DNA of 64,000 nucleotides from Helicobacter cetorum MIT 99-5656 (GCF_000259275.1 NC_017735.1:1054001-1118000), one strand, 5' to 3'. Positions 35,645 to 45,983 are shown, counted from the first letter of the stretch. Translations and numbers: made by a program. Notes: generated from the sequence alone by a model not told the origin.

Positions 35645-35737
35645 ATGATTAAAGGTGTTTTAAAGCTGATAATAGCAGGGGTTATAGTCGTAGGGATTAT
35701 GGGGTGTGAGAGCGAAAGTAAAAAATCACAAGACTGA
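35645..35737 (+). CDS. 30-aa lipoprotein, VirB7-like candidate
   Basis: ATG at 35645 has an AAAGG SD 7 bp upstream. The product is a signal sequence (KGVLKLIIAGVIVVGI) with a lipobox ending MGC (Cys21) and only nine residues after the Cys. Entry-exclusion or VirB7-type T4SS lipoproteins are this small. It follows the putative VirB5-like remnant by 49 bp. No other T4SS genes are in view, so it is probably a leftover. Confidence 0.55.
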   Translation: MIKGVLKLIIAGVIVVGIMGCESESKKSQD

Positions 35738-35901
35738 CAGAATTTTATATAAAAACCATTTTTTAAAGATGATTTATGGTAATTATTGCTGTGCTTTGAT
35801 AGGGGTTAAAAGTTTTTGCTTTTTAACCCTTTATTTCATGCTGTTTACAATACCCTTTCTCTATTAATCCATATAAGTTATGGCTTAATACCTTTAAACT
35901 A

Positions 35902-36666
35902 CTAAGTCATTTTAAAACTCGCTACTAAATTTTCTGTCAATAAATTAAACCCATCTACTAAAATAAACACTAAGATTTTAAAGGGTAGGGAAATCATTAC
36001 AGGTGGGAGCATCATCATACCCATTGCCATTAAAATAGAGCTTATAACCATATCAATCACTAAAAAAGGTAAGTAGAGTAAAAAGCCGATCTGAAACGCC
36101 GTTTTTAATTCGCTTATCATAAACGCTGGGATTAAAACACTCAAGCTCACATCATTAGGGGTTTTGGGATTAGGCAAGTTTCTAATCCTAAAAAAAAGGG
36201 CTAAATCCTTTTCTCGTGTGTTTTTAAGCATAAATTCTTTGAAGGGTAAAGCGCTTTTTTCAAACGCTTCAGTATAAGAAATCTTTTTATCCATGTAGGG
36301 TTTAATGCCATTTTCATAAGCCTTTTTCAAGCTAGGTTCCATGATAAAAAAAGTTAATATTAAAGAGAGTGAGACTAGAATTTGAGTGGGTGGGGTTTGT
36401 TGCGTGCCTAAAGCGGTTCTTAAAAAGCCAAAAACCACAATCAAACGAGTGAAACTTGTCATCACTAAAATCAGTGATGGAGCTAAAACTAAGAGTGTGA
36501 GTAAAGCGACTACATTAAGCGTGGTTACAAGTTGCTTAGGCTCTGTGGGAGCGTTTAAAGAAAGATTGACACTAGGCAAGGTGCTATCTGCACTCATTAA
36601 AGGATAAATGATAGCAAGTATCAAAAGAATGATTTTTAAGAAACGCAAAATTCTAGCCTTAAACAT
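35902..36666 (-). CDS. fliP: Flagellar export protein FliP
   Basis: The protein begins MFKARILRF with a signal-like segment (LKIILLILAIIYPLMSA), then four membrane helices, including VVALLTLLVLAPSLILVMTSF, and the family signature SFTRLIVVFGFLRTALGTQ. The C-terminal helices (FLVIDMVISSILMAMGMMMLPP) are typical. FliP, with FliQ and FliR, forms the core of the flagellar type III export gate. I prefer the ATG at 36666 (255 aa) over a TTG at 36699 on length. It is divergent from glmU. Confidence 0.95.
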   Translation of the reverse strand: MFKARILRFLKIILLILAIIYPLMSADSTLPSVNLSLNAPTEPKQLVTTLNVVALLTLLVLAPSLILVMTSFTRLIVVFGFLRTALGTQQTPPTQILVSLSLILTFFIMEPSLKKAYENGIKPYMDKKISYTEAFEKSALPFKEFMLKNTREKDLALFFRIRNLPNPKTPNDVSLSVLIPAFMISELKTAFQIGFLLYLPFLVIDMVISSILMAMGMMMLPPVMISLPFKILVFILVDGFNLLTENLVASFKMT

Positions 36667-36746
36667 TTGATTAAAAACACAAGCCAAATTATAAGACAAT
36701 GCATGTTAAAATTCCCTAAAATAACCCCCTAAATTTAAGGATTTCA

Positions 36747-38042
36747 ATGCTTTCTGTAATCATACTAGCCGCTGGCAAAGGCACTCGCATGCATTCTAGC
36801 TTGCCTAAGAGCTTACACACCATTTGTGGAGAGCCTATGTTGTTTCACATTTTAGAAGTGGCTTTTTCAATGAGTGATGATGTGCATCTCATCTTGCACC
36901 ATCAAAAAGAGCGTATTAAAGAAGCGGTCATAAAGCGTTTTGATAAAGTCATTTTTCACACTCAAATAATAGAAAAGTATTCAGGAACAGGTGGGGCTAT
37001 CATGCTAGAAGATAAAACGCCTATTCCCACTCAATATGAAAAAATTTTAATTTTGAATGCGGACATGCCCTTAATCACTAAAAACGCTCTAGCCCCTTTA
37101 TTAGAAAGCAACCATAACGCCATAGGCATGCTAAATTTAGCTCATCCTAAAGGTTATGGACGCATTGTTTTAGAAAATCATCAAGTTAAAAAGATTGTAG
37201 AAGAAAAGGACGCTAATACTAAAGAAAAAGAAATTAAAAGCGTGAATGCTGGAGTGTATTTGTTTGAAAGAAAGTTTTTGGAAAAATATTTGCCCAAGCT
37301 AACTAATCAAAACGCTCAATTAGAATATTATCTCACGGATTTAATCGCACTAGGCATAAATGAAAAAATCAATGCAATTTTATTAGAAGAAGAATGTTTT
37401 TTGGGGGTAAATTGCCAAGTAGAAAGAGCTAGGGCTGAAGAGATTATGTTAGAGAGATTGAAAAAGAATGCTATGGATTTAGGGGTTATTATGCAATTAC
37501 CAAGTAGCATTTACTTAGAAAAAGGCGTTAGTTTTAAGGGCGCATGTATCTTAGAACAAGGGGTGCGCATTAGTGGGATTTGTCAAATAGAAAACGCTCA
37601 CATTAAAGCTTATAGCGTTATAGAAGATAGCGAAATTATCAATAGTAGCATAGGACCCTTTGCCCATGTGCGTCCTAAATCTGTTCTAAAAGAAAGTTCT
37701 ATAGGCAACTATGTTGAAGTGAAGAATGCAAAACTTCAAGGCACAAAAGCAGGACATTTGAGCTATTTAGGAGATTGCGAGATAGGAAAAAATACGAATG
37801 TTGGAGCTGGCGTGATTACTTGTAATTATGATGGTAAAAACAAGCATAAAACCATTATTGGCGAAAATGTTTTTATAGGGAGCGATAGCCAGCTTGTTGC
37901 CCCTATCAACATCGGCTCTAATGTCTTAATAGGTAGTGGCACAACAGCAACTAAAGATATTCCTAGTGGTTCATTGAGTCTTTCACGCACCACTCAAACC
38001 AACTTTGAAAATGGCTATTTTAAGTTTTTTAAAAAGTCTTAA
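36747..38042 (+). CDS. glmU: Bifunctional UDP-GlcNAc synthase GlmU
   Basis: The N-terminal uridyltransferase has LAAGKGTRM (residues 7-15), then NADMPL (about 105-110). The C-terminal left-handed beta helix carries the acetyltransferase site ([37 protein letters not shown]). It makes UDP-GlcNAc from GlcN-1-P for peptidoglycan and LPS. At 431 aa it is the short Helicobacter form. An ATTTAAGG SD precedes the ATG. Confidence 0.97.
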   Translation: MLSVIILAAGKGTRMHSSLPKSLHTICGEPMLFHILEVAFSMSDDVHLILHHQKERIKEAVIKRFDKVIFHTQIIEKYSGTGGAIMLEDKTPIPTQYEKILILNADMPLITKNALAPLLESNHNAIGMLNLAHPKGYGRIVLENHQVKKIVEEKDANTKEKEIKSVNAGVYLFERKFLEKYLPKLTNQNAQLEYYLTDLIALGINEKINAILLEEECFLGVNCQVERARAEEIMLERLKKNAMDLGVIMQLPSSIYLEKGVSFKGACILEQGVRISGICQIENAHIKAYSVIEDSEIINSSIGPFAHVRPKSVLKESSIGNYVEVKNAKLQGTKAGHLSYLGDCEIGKNTNVGAGVITCNYDGKNKHKTIIGENVFIGSDSQLVAPINIGSNVLIGSGTTATKDIPSGSLSLSRTTQTNFENGYFKFFKKS

Positions 38043-38120
38043 GCGTGAATTTTAATTTAAGCACTTTACTACTATAATGCCAAGCTTTTAAAAAGTAACG
38101 ATTTGATTTAAGGATAAATT

Positions 38121-40487
38121 TTGATTACGGTAGTTAAACGCAATGGGCGTATTGAACCTTTAGATATTACAAAAATTCAAAAATACACTAAAGACGCTAC
38201 AGACAATTTAGAAGGCGTGAGTCAGAGTGAGCTAGAAGTAGATGCAAGGTTGCAGTTTAGAGATAAGATTACTACCGAAGAAATCCAGCAAACCTTAATT
38301 AAAACCGCTGTAGATAAGATAGATATTGATACACCTAACTGGAGCTTTGTGGCATCAAGACTCTTTTTATACGATTTGTATCATAAAGTGAGCGGATTTA
38401 CCGGCTATAGGCATTTAAAAGAGTATTTTGAAAACGCTGAAGAAAAGGGGCGGATTCTTAAGGGGTTTAAAGAAAAATTTGATTTGGAATTTTTAAATAG
38501 TCAAATCAAGCCTGAAAGGGATTTTCAATTCAATTACTTGGGTATTAAGACTTTGTATGACCGCTATTTATTAAAAGATACGGATAATAACCCTATTGAA
38601 TTACCCCAACACATGTTTATGAGTATTGCAATGTTTTTAGCTCAAAACGAAGAAGAACCTAATAAAATCGCTTTAGAGTTTTATGAAGTTTTAAGCAAAT
38701 TTGAAGCGATGTGTGCAACCCCAACTCTAGCAAACGCTCGCACTACAAAGCACCAACTAAGCTCATGCTATATTGGTAGCACGCCTGATAATATTGAAGG
38801 GATTTTTGATAGCTATAAGGAAATGGCGTTATTATCCAAATATGGTGGGGGCATTGGCTGGGATTTTTCTTTAGTGCGTTCCATTGGAAGTTATATTGAT
38901 GGGCATAAAAATGCAAGTGCAGGCACGATTCCATTCTTAAAAATCGCTAATGATGTGGCTATTGCAGTAGACCAGCTAGGCACACGAAAAGGTGCGATTG
39001 CGGTGTATTTAGAGATTTGGCACATTGATGTGATGGAGTTTATTGACTTAAGAAAAAATAGTGGCGATGAGAGAAGAAGGGCCCATGATTTATTTCCAGC
39101 CCTTTGGGTGTGCGATTTGTTTATGAAAAGGGTTTTAGAAGATGCTATGTGGACTTTGTTTGACCCTTATGAGTGTAAAGACTTGGCTGAACTTTATGGA
39201 GAAGAGTTTGAAAAACGCTATTTAGAGTATGAAAAAGACCCCACAATCATTAAAGAATACATTAACGCTAAAGACTTATGGAAAAAGGTTTTAATGAATT
39301 ATTTTGAAGCGGGCTTACCTTTCTTAGCCTTTAAAGACAACGCAAATAGGTGTAATCCAAACGCTCATGCAGGTATCATTCGTTCATCTAATCTCTGCAC
39401 TGAGATTTTTCAAAATACCGCCCCAAACCACTACTACATGCAAGTAGAATACACTGATGGCACTATGGAATTTTTTGAAGAAAAAGAATTAGTTACCACA
39501 GATAGCCATATCACTAAAACGGCTAACAAGCTCACTAGCACAGACACCCTTAAGGGCAAGCAAATCTATATCGCTACTAAAATTGCAAAAGATGGGCAAA
39601 CGGCTGTGTGTAATCTAGCAAGTATCAATTTAAGCAAGATTAACACTGAAGAAGATATTAAAAGAGTTGTGCCGATTATGGTAAGGCTATTAGATAATGT
39701 GATTGATTTGAATTTCTATCCTAACCGCAAAGTCAAAGCCACAAATTTACAAAACAGAGCGATAGGGCTAGGGGTTATGGGCGAAGCTCAAATGCTTGCA
39801 GAAAATAAAATCGCTTGGGGTTCTAAAGAACATTTAGAAAAAATTGATTCTTTAATGGAGCAAATCAGCTACTATGCGATTGGTACAAGTGCGAATTTGG
39901 CTAAAGAAAAGGGGGTTTATAAGGATTTTGAAGGCTCTAGTTGGAGTAAGGGTATTTTTCCGATTGATGAAGCGAATAAAGAAGCCTTAAAACTTACAGA
40001 AAGAGGGCTTTTTAATTACACTTGCGATTGGCAAAGTTTAAGAGAAAAGGTCAAAACAAATGGCATGCGTAATGGCTATTTAATGGCGATTGCTCCCACT
40101 AGCTCTATCTCAATTTTAGTTGGCACCACTCAAACTATTGAGCCTATTTATAAGAAAAAATGGTTTGAAGAAAATTTGAGCGGACTCATTCCTGTAGTTG
40201 TGCCTAATTTGAGCTTAGAAACTTGGAATTTTTATACATCTGCCTATGATATTGACGCCAAAGATTTAATCAAAGTTGCAGCGGTGCGTCAAAAGTGGAT
40301 TGACCAAGGGCAAAGCACTAATGTTTTCTTACGCATAGAAAATGCAAGCGGTAAAACCTTGCATGAAATTTACACGCTCGCTTGGAAACTAGGACTAAAA
40401 TCCACTTATTATTTACGCTCTGAAAGTCCCACTTTAGATGAAAAAAGTGTCTTAGACCGCTCTGTTGAGTGCCATAATTGTCAGTAA
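38121..40487 (+). CDS. nrdA: Ribonucleotide reductase class I alpha subunit
   Basis: The 788-aa protein has an N-terminal ATP-cone (TVVKRNGRIEPLDITKI), the substrate-site Cys in LSSCYIGS (about 213-219), the radical Cys region VCNLASINLSK (about 495-505), and the C-terminal redox pair CHNC in the last five residues. It reduces ribonucleoside diphosphates together with NrdB. The start is TTG, backed by an AAGGA SD 6-7 bp upstream. It stands alone, followed by a long branched hairpin. Confidence 0.96.
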   Translation: MITVVKRNGRIEPLDITKIQKYTKDATDNLEGVSQSELEVDARLQFRDKITTEEIQQTLIKTAVDKIDIDTPNWSFVASRLFLYDLYHKVSGFTGYRHLKEYFENAEEKGRILKGFKEKFDLEFLNSQIKPERDFQFNYLGIKTLYDRYLLKDTDNNPIELPQHMFMSIAMFLAQNEEEPNKIALEFYEVLSKFEAMCATPTLANARTTKHQLSSCYIGSTPDNIEGIFDSYKEMALLSKYGGGIGWDFSLVRSIGSYIDGHKNASAGTIPFLKIANDVAIAVDQLGTRKGAIAVYLEIWHIDVMEFIDLRKNSGDERRRAHDLFPALWVCDLFMKRVLEDAMWTLFDPYECKDLAELYGEEFEKRYLEYEKDPTIIKEYINAKDLWKKVLMNYFEAGLPFLAFKDNANRCNPNAHAGIIRSSNLCTEIFQNTAPNHYYMQVEYTDGTMEFFEEKELVTTDSHITKTANKLTSTDTLKGKQIYIATKIAKDGQTAVCNLASINLSKINTEEDIKRVVPIMVRLLDNVIDLNFYPNRKVKATNLQNRAIGLGVMGEAQMLAENKIAWGSKEHLEKIDSLMEQISYYAIGTSANLAKEKGVYKDFEGSSWSKGIFPIDEANKEALKLTERGLFNYTCDWQSLREKVKTNGMRNGYLMAIAPTSSISILVGTTQTIEPIYKKKWFEENLSGLIPVVVPNLSLETWNFYTSAYDIDAKDLIKVAAVRQKWIDQGQSTNVFLRIENASGKTLHEIYTLAWKLGLKSTYYLRSESPTLDEKSVLDRSVECHNCQ

Positions 40488-40551
40488 TACAGGCTAAAAA
40501 TGGGTTTTTTGAGAGCAGGAGTCCTTTAAAAACCCTTAAACACCCTGTATT
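40486..40551 (+). terminator. Two-tier hairpin after nrdA
   Basis: AATACAGG (40486-40493, overlapping the stop codon) pairs with CCTGTATT (40544-40551), and inside it GGGTTTTT (40502-40509) pairs with AAAAACCC (40528-40535). No strong T run follows. It may act as a terminator, an mRNA 3'-end protector or a regulated leader for the next gene (start 40616). Confidence 0.5.
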
Positions 40552-40615
40552 TAAGCTAATCTTTTGCTAACATAGAATAGGTTTTTGAAAAGATTTTGTT
40601 AGATAAGGAATATTA

Positions 40616-41560
40616 ATGCTTTTTGCTATGATTGGTTCTGGGGGCTATATCGCTCCCAAACATTTACAAGCCATTATGAATACAGGTCATTTTTTGGATT
40701 GTTCTTTTGATATTCATGATAGTGTGGGGATTTTAGATGAATATTTTCCGCAATCAGAGTTTTTTACCAATCTTGAAGATTTGGAAGAGTATTTAGAAAA
40801 GTCTAAAACTATGGGTAAAGAAATCAGTTACTTGAGTGTTTGCACACCTAATCACACACATTTTGATTATATTCGTTTTGGTTTGCAACACGGCATGCAT
40901 GTGATTTGTGAAAAACCTTTGGTTTTAGACCCTAGCGAAATACAAGATTTAAAAGATTTAGAAGTTAAGCACCAAAAAAGAGTGTTTAGCATTTTACCTT
41001 TGCGTTTGCATTGTGGTATGTTAGCTTTAAAAGAAAGAGTCAAAAAAGAATTAGAAAAAAATCCTAATAAAGTCTTTGATATTACCCTAACTTATATTAG
41101 TGTGCAAGGGAAATGGTATTTTTCTTCATGGAGAGCGGATGTTGATAGGAGTGGGGGACTAGCCACTCATATGGGGGTTAATATTTTTGATATGTTATTG
41201 CTCTTGTTTGGAGAAGTCAAGGATAAGGTGCTTAATAAAGATGAGCCTGATTGTGTGGGTGGGATACTCTTTTTAGAACATGCCAAGATTAGATGGTTTT
41301 TTTCAGTCAACCCAGAACATATGGGGGTAGCCCAAGAGAAAGTTCATCGTAGTATGATTATGGAAGGTGAAGAGCTTAACTTAATGCAAAACCCTAGTGA
41401 CTTACATACAGAAAGTTACAAACAAATTTTAACTCAAGGGGGGTTTAGCTTAGATGATGCTATGGCTTCCATTAAGTTGGCTTATGAATTGAGAAGCCTC
41501 TCTCTTAGTAAGCCCTGTGAAGACTCACACCCCTTGTGTTGTAAAAGTGTAGATATATAA
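40616..41560 (+). CDS. Gfo/Idh/MocA-family oxidoreductase (WbpB-like)
   Basis: The 314-aa protein has an NAD-binding start (FAMIGSGGYIAPKHLQAI), the motif CEKPLVLDP (about 96-104) with the conserved Lys, and GGLATHMGVNIFDMLLLLFG near 178-197. It resembles WbpB/WlbA dehydrogenases that oxidise UDP-sugar acids for O-antigen or surface glycans; this is HP0679 in H. pylori. Whether it acts on UDP-GlcNAc acid here is inferred. A TauE-type permease follows 19 bp later. Confidence 0.8.
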   Translation: MLFAMIGSGGYIAPKHLQAIMNTGHFLDCSFDIHDSVGILDEYFPQSEFFTNLEDLEEYLEKSKTMGKEISYLSVCTPNHTHFDYIRFGLQHGMHVICEKPLVLDPSEIQDLKDLEVKHQKRVFSILPLRLHCGMLALKERVKKELEKNPNKVFDITLTYISVQGKWYFSSWRADVDRSGGLATHMGVNIFDMLLLLFGEVKDKVLNKDEPDCVGGILFLEHAKIRWFFSVNPEHMGVAQEKVHRSMIMEGEELNLMQNPSDLHTESYKQILTQGGFSLDDAMASIKLAYELRSLSLSKPCEDSHPLCCKSVDI

Positions 41561-41579
41561 GGGTTGACTGGGCTGTTGT

Positions 41580-42344
41580 ATGGGTATTTATGGATTGTAT
41601 GTAGCTATTGGGCTGTTTACAGGTATTTTGTCAGGCATTTTTGGTATTGGTGGGGGCATGGTCATTGTGCCTGTTATGCTTATTATGGGGCATTCTTTTG
41701 AAGAAGCGGTCGGTATTTCAATTTTACAAATGCTCTTTTCATCTCTTGTTGGCTCTATTTTGAATTTCAAAAAAAAGACGCTTGATTTTTATTCAGGCTT
41801 GTTTGTGGGGGTAGGGGGGTTAGTGGGTGCTAGTTTTAGCGGACTGATTTTAAAAATAGTGCCAACTCAAATTTTAATGATAATTTTTGCTTTTTTAGTG
41901 CTGTATTCTATCATTCAGTTTATTTTGAAACCAAAATATCAAAATTCTAAGCTTTGTGTCCAACGCTACTATTTTCAAGGTTTAAAACTGATTCTTATTG
42001 GCATGCTTACAGGGTCGTTTGCTATTACCCTAGGAATTGGTGGGGGGATACTGATGGTGCCTTTAATGCATCGTTTTTTAGGCTATGACTCTAAAAAGTG
42101 CGTGGCATTAGGATTGTTTTTTGTATTGTTTTCTTCCATTTCTGGGACATTATCCTTAATGCACCATCAAATTATCCATAAAGAAATTTTATGGGTAGGG
42201 GCTATAGTGGGTTTAGGCTCGTTGGCTGGGGTGAGTGTCGGTATCAAGCTCATTCTAGGACTTTTGAGCGAAAAAATGCACAAGCGATTGATTTTGGTAG
42301 TTTATAGTTTTTCGTTGTTAATAACTTTATATAAAATTTTCTAA
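41580..42344 (+). CDS. TauE/SafE-family membrane permease
   Basis: The 254-aa protein has about seven or eight membrane helices and the family's two glycine-rich repeats: GLFTGILSGIFGIGGGMVIVP (about 11-31) and MLTGSFAITLGIGGGILMVP (about 141-160). Members export or import sulfonates, sulfite or other organic anions; the substrate is unknown. It has an 11-bp gap to ogt, suggesting one unit of three genes. Confidence 0.85.
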   Translation: MGIYGLYVAIGLFTGILSGIFGIGGGMVIVPVMLIMGHSFEEAVGISILQMLFSSLVGSILNFKKKTLDFYSGLFVGVGGLVGASFSGLILKIVPTQILMIIFAFLVLYSIIQFILKPKYQNSKLCVQRYYFQGLKLILIGMLTGSFAITLGIGGGILMVPLMHRFLGYDSKKCVALGLFFVLFSSISGTLSLMHHQIIHKEILWVGAIVGLGSLAGVSVGIKLILGLLSEKMHKRLILVVYSFSLLITLYKIF

Positions 42345-42355
42345 ATTGGGTTTGC

Positions 42356-42820
42356 ATGTTTTTACACCACTACTATTTTAAGACCCCTAAGAGTTTTCCT
42401 TTAGAGTATTTGCATTTGTGTGCCAATGGTAGCCATTTGTTAAGATTGGATTTTGATATAGTAAATTTCTCTCACAACACTACTATTAATACCCCACTAA
42501 AACTGAGCATACAAGCTTTGGAGCGTTATTTTTTAGGACAACTTTTTGATTTTGATTTGCCTTTAGATTTTGTAGTAGGGACTTCTTTTCAAAAGCAAGT
42601 TTGGCTTGTGCTGCTAACAATTCCATATGGTGAAACAAGAAGTTATGATGAAATCGCAAAGCTCATCAATAATCCTAAATCATGCAGAGCCATTGGTAAT
42701 GCAAATCATAATAACCCTATTTCTTTGATTGTGCCTTGTCATAGAGTGGTGCGTAAAAATGGTGATTTAGGTGGGTATGGTGGGGGGCGTAGAAGTCAAA
42801 AAGTGGTTGTTAGAATTTGA
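42356..42820 (+). CDS. ogt: O6-methylguanine-DNA methyltransferase
   Basis: The 154-aa protein has the catalytic motif LIVPCHRVV (Cys near 126) and the helix-turn-helix around SYDEIAKLINNPKSCRAIGNA. It transfers the alkyl group from O6-methylguanine to its own Cys, a single-use repair. It corresponds to HP0676 and lies just before the accessory methylase gene. Confidence 0.93.
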   Translation: MFLHHYYFKTPKSFPLEYLHLCANGSHLLRLDFDIVNFSHNTTINTPLKLSIQALERYFLGQLFDFDLPLDFVVGTSFQKQVWLVLLTIPYGETRSYDEIAKLINNPKSCRAIGNANHNNPISLIVPCHRVVRKNGDLGGYGGGRRSQKVVVRI

Positions 42821-42875
42821 ACGCAAAAATTTAAGACTAAAAAAGAAGTTAAAAAATAAATAGGAATTAGCTAGA

Positions 42876-44769
42876 ATGAAAAAAGATGAATATGAAATTA
42901 TCAAGGAATTTGAGAAAAAACTAGATTTACCTAATCAAACTGATGGAACTCGTTGTATCTATAAAAAACCAATTAGCAGACATGTTTAGGGCTTCAAAGA
43001 TTAACAAGCAAATTAATGTGCCTTTCATAGGGGCTTGTTTATTGTGTATGCAATATGGTATAGATGTAGATACCACTTCCACAAAAACCATTATTCGCTC
43101 TATACAAATGGGTTTAGAAACGATTATAGATAACAAGCAACCATTAACACGAAAACAAAAGAAAGAATTTTTAAAAACCACGCTAGGAGACCCTACTTTA
43201 AATAAGGCTAAGGATACAGATTTACAAGATATTCTTAGAGAGATTAACACGATTTATCATTTTATCAACACTTCTTATAAAGATGCGTTAGGGCATGATA
43301 TTATGAGTAACTTCCTAAGGATTTTTAGGCGGTGGAACTCTGTTGATGCAAATGAAAAGGGTGAGGTTTTTACGCCTGAACATATCGCTGATTTAATGTA
43401 TGATTTGGCAGAATGTAGTTGTGAAAACTTTATTTTAGACCCTGCATGTGGGAGTGGGACTTTTTTAATCACGGCAATGAATCGCATGTTTAAAGAAGTT
43501 AAAAATATTCCTAATGGTGATGAATTAGCCAAAGATATAAAACAAAATCAACTTATTGGTATAGAAGTCAATGATTTTAACGCTACTTTAGCAGGGCTTA
43601 ATGTGATGTTGCATGGTGATGGGGCAAGTTATATTTATAATGAGGATTGCTTTAAAAAGCTTAAAACTCTTATCAATATTTATGATAGAGTGCTAATGAA
43701 TCCGCCTTTTGCTCTAAGCAACGAGAAAGAGCTAGAGTTTGTCCTAGAAACTTTAAAATATCTAAAAAATGGTGGGGTATTAGCTAGTATCTTGCCTAAG
43801 ACTTGTTTAAAAGGTAAGGATAGTAAGGAGTTATTAGATGAATGTTTAAAAATAAGCGATTTAAAAATGGTAGTCTCTTTGCCAAGCGATTTATTCCAGC
43901 CTAATGCTGGTGAATGCACGGCAATTGCTATTTTTCATAAAACCGAAAAGTTCCACAACTCTAAAACCTTATTGATAGATTGTAGTGATGATGGCTTTAA
44001 GCTTAAAGATAGCAATAGAGAATGTAGTCCTTTTTGGTCTCAAATTAGGCATGAAGTTTTAGAAGCAGCTAAAGGGAATTATGACGAATTAAGAGCGATT
44101 GAAGTAGAAATTAAATCTAGCGATGAGATTTTATTTGAAGCGTTTAGTTTGCACAGACCTTTAGATATTTCTAAAGATACCTTTCAAAAATATTTGAAAG
44201 AAAAAATAGCCAGCTCAATTCTTTGTAATGAAGCTTTAAAAGAAAATGATTTTAAGCTAATCTCAAATTTAAAAGAAAGCGAATATAAACGCTTTAAAAT
44301 TAATGATTTACTTGTAAAAATTAGTAATGGCTGTGAGAAAAAATCCATTGAGCGGACGCTAGAAAACAAATTTATTCAAGGTGTGCCGTTAGTAATTGCC
44401 AAAAAAGATAATAACGGCATTGGGGGGCTTGTTGAAAAACCAAGCGTTATATTTAAGGATAAGTTTTGCATTGTTACAAAAGGCAATGGGGGTGGGGGCA
44501 AGACTTTTTATTTAGAAAAAGAATTTTGTGCGACAACATTGATAATGGTTTGTGATTTAAGAGAGTCTTATTCTTCTATGGATAAATTTGCAAAATTTTA
44601 TTTAAGTGTAGTGGTTAGCGAGCGTTTATTTAAAACCGTTAGTGAGGGTCGCACTATTAATGAAGTTCCTATCATTGAAGTTAAACTTCCTATTAGAGAA
44701 GATGGCAACCTAAATGTGGAATTCATGAGTGATTTTATTAAGCAATTTGAAATGGCTAGGTTTTTGTAA
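42876..44769 (+). CDS. N6-adenine DNA methylase with specificity-like C-terminus; possible 5' frameshift
   Basis: The main frame (42943-44769, 608 aa) has motif I LDPACGSGTF (about 164-173) and motif IV NPPF (about 253-256) of HsdM-like adenine methylases, then a C-terminal region (about 450-608; KRFKINDLLVKISNGC..) that looks like a target-recognition domain, as in type IIB/BcgI-like or fused type I enzymes. Its ATG at 42943 has no SD. A well-placed ATG at 42876 opens another frame (MKKDEYEIIKEFEKKL) that overlaps it, so a frameshift near 42940 may have split the true N-terminus. No nuclease gene is adjacent. Confidence 0.7.
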
Positions 44770-44848
44770 AAAATTCTTGTTTTTATGGTTAAAAGACTAT
44801 CCATAAGACTTATCTTAATAATGAAACTTAAAGTTTATTCGTATTTTA

Positions 44849-45916
44849 TCAACTCCTTTCCCAAATGCTCGCCGCTTCTTCTAAACGCTCTTTATCAAAA
44901 TGCGTATAAATCCTACTCGTATTCAAGCTCGCATGCCCAAGAGCTTCTTGAACTAAAATCAAATCATGGCGTTTTTGATAAAGCAAAGTCGCAAAAGAGT
45001 GGCGTAGCATATGCGCCCCATTTTTTTCTCGCCTAAGTCCTGCAAAATTGATGATGCGTTCTACTTGTTTATACAAATAAGCCTGCGTTAAAGCTGTGCC
45101 TTTTTGATTGCAAAATAATAAATCATCTTTGATAGGGTATAGCTCTCTTTCTGCTAACCATTCTTTTAAAAGGCTCTCAATATGAAAGGCTTTGAGCATG
45201 ACAACCCTGTATTTATCCCCCTTACCTTTAATGGCAATCGTATAACAACCATTTTCTAAAGTAAAATCTTTGATTTTTAGCCCTAAGGCTTCACTAGAGC
45301 GAATGCCTGTAAAAACAATGATTTTAATGAGTAGGCGATTTCTAGCTCTCACTTTTGCTGACATCTCTATTTTATCAATACTCTCTAAAAATTTGTCTAA
45401 TTCTTCGTTATTTAAATGAGTAGGGAGCTTATTGCCTGAGCTTTGACTCATACCACTGATATTTTTAAGCGTGATATTATAAATATAAGATTTTTCATTT
45501 GCATCTTGATTGTTTTTATCTATATAACCAAAAAGTCCTAACAAAGCAATCCTATAATTCTTTTTAGTAGCTAAACTCAAACCTCCTGTATAAACACTCA
45601 AAAATTCAGCGAGCATGACTTCATCTATGCTTTTAAGCGATTCTAAAGAAAGTTTTGTGGCATATTCGTAGAATTTAAATAATGGTCTAGCATAGGTGTT
45701 GATACCTAGTAATCCAGCGTTACGAGCTTTTTTGCAAATTTTTTCTAAGCATTCTAAGTTATGCACTTGATGAAATTCGTTTAGGCATTCAAAAACCTTG
45801 TTTTGGTCTTTGACTTGGGAATTAGACAAGCTCGTGCATTTGTAACGCAAAAAGCGAGCTATCCATAGCAAAAGGTTCTCTATAGGGTCTTGTAGCTCTT
45901 CTAGGGGGTGTTTCAT
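44849..45916 (-). CDS. xerH: Tyrosine recombinase XerH
   Basis: The 355-aa protein has an N-terminal arm-binding domain and a C-terminal catalytic domain with Arg in FTGIRSSEALGL, the HMLRHSFATLLYQ block, EALGHASLNTS and nucleophile Tyr in TSRIYTHFD. XerH is the single Xer recombinase of epsilonproteobacteria that resolves chromosome dimers at difH and aids segregation. The difH-like site lies 35 bp upstream. It corresponds to HP0675. Confidence 0.95.
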   Translation of the reverse strand: MKHPLEELQDPIENLLLWIARFLRYKCTSLSNSQVKDQNKVFECLNEFHQVHNLECLEKICKKARNAGLLGINTYARPLFKFYEYATKLSLESLKSIDEVMLAEFLSVYTGGLSLATKKNYRIALLGLFGYIDKNNQDANEKSYIYNITLKNISGMSQSSGNKLPTHLNNEELDKFLESIDKIEMSAKVRARNRLLIKIIVFTGIRSSEALGLKIKDFTLENGCYTIAIKGKGDKYRVVMLKAFHIESLLKEWLAERELYPIKDDLLFCNQKGTALTQAYLYKQVERIINFAGLRREKNGAHMLRHSFATLLYQKRHDLILVQEALGHASLNTSRIYTHFDKERLEEAASIWERS

Positions 45917-45950
45917 AATGATACTAACTCTGCAAGATAAAAGTTTAATT

Positions 45951-45983
45951 TAGTTATGAAAACTACACTTTTCAAACTTTTAT
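45951..45983. promoter_or_regulatory. difH-like chromosome dimer resolution site
   Basis: AGTTATGAAAACT (45952-45964) and CTTTTCAAACTTT (45968-45980) are imperfect inverted arms (AGTTaTGAAAA versus AGTTTGAAAA) around a short spacer. Sequence, size and position just upstream of xerH agree with H. pylori difH as I remember it. Gene direction switches around this site. Confidence 0.75.
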
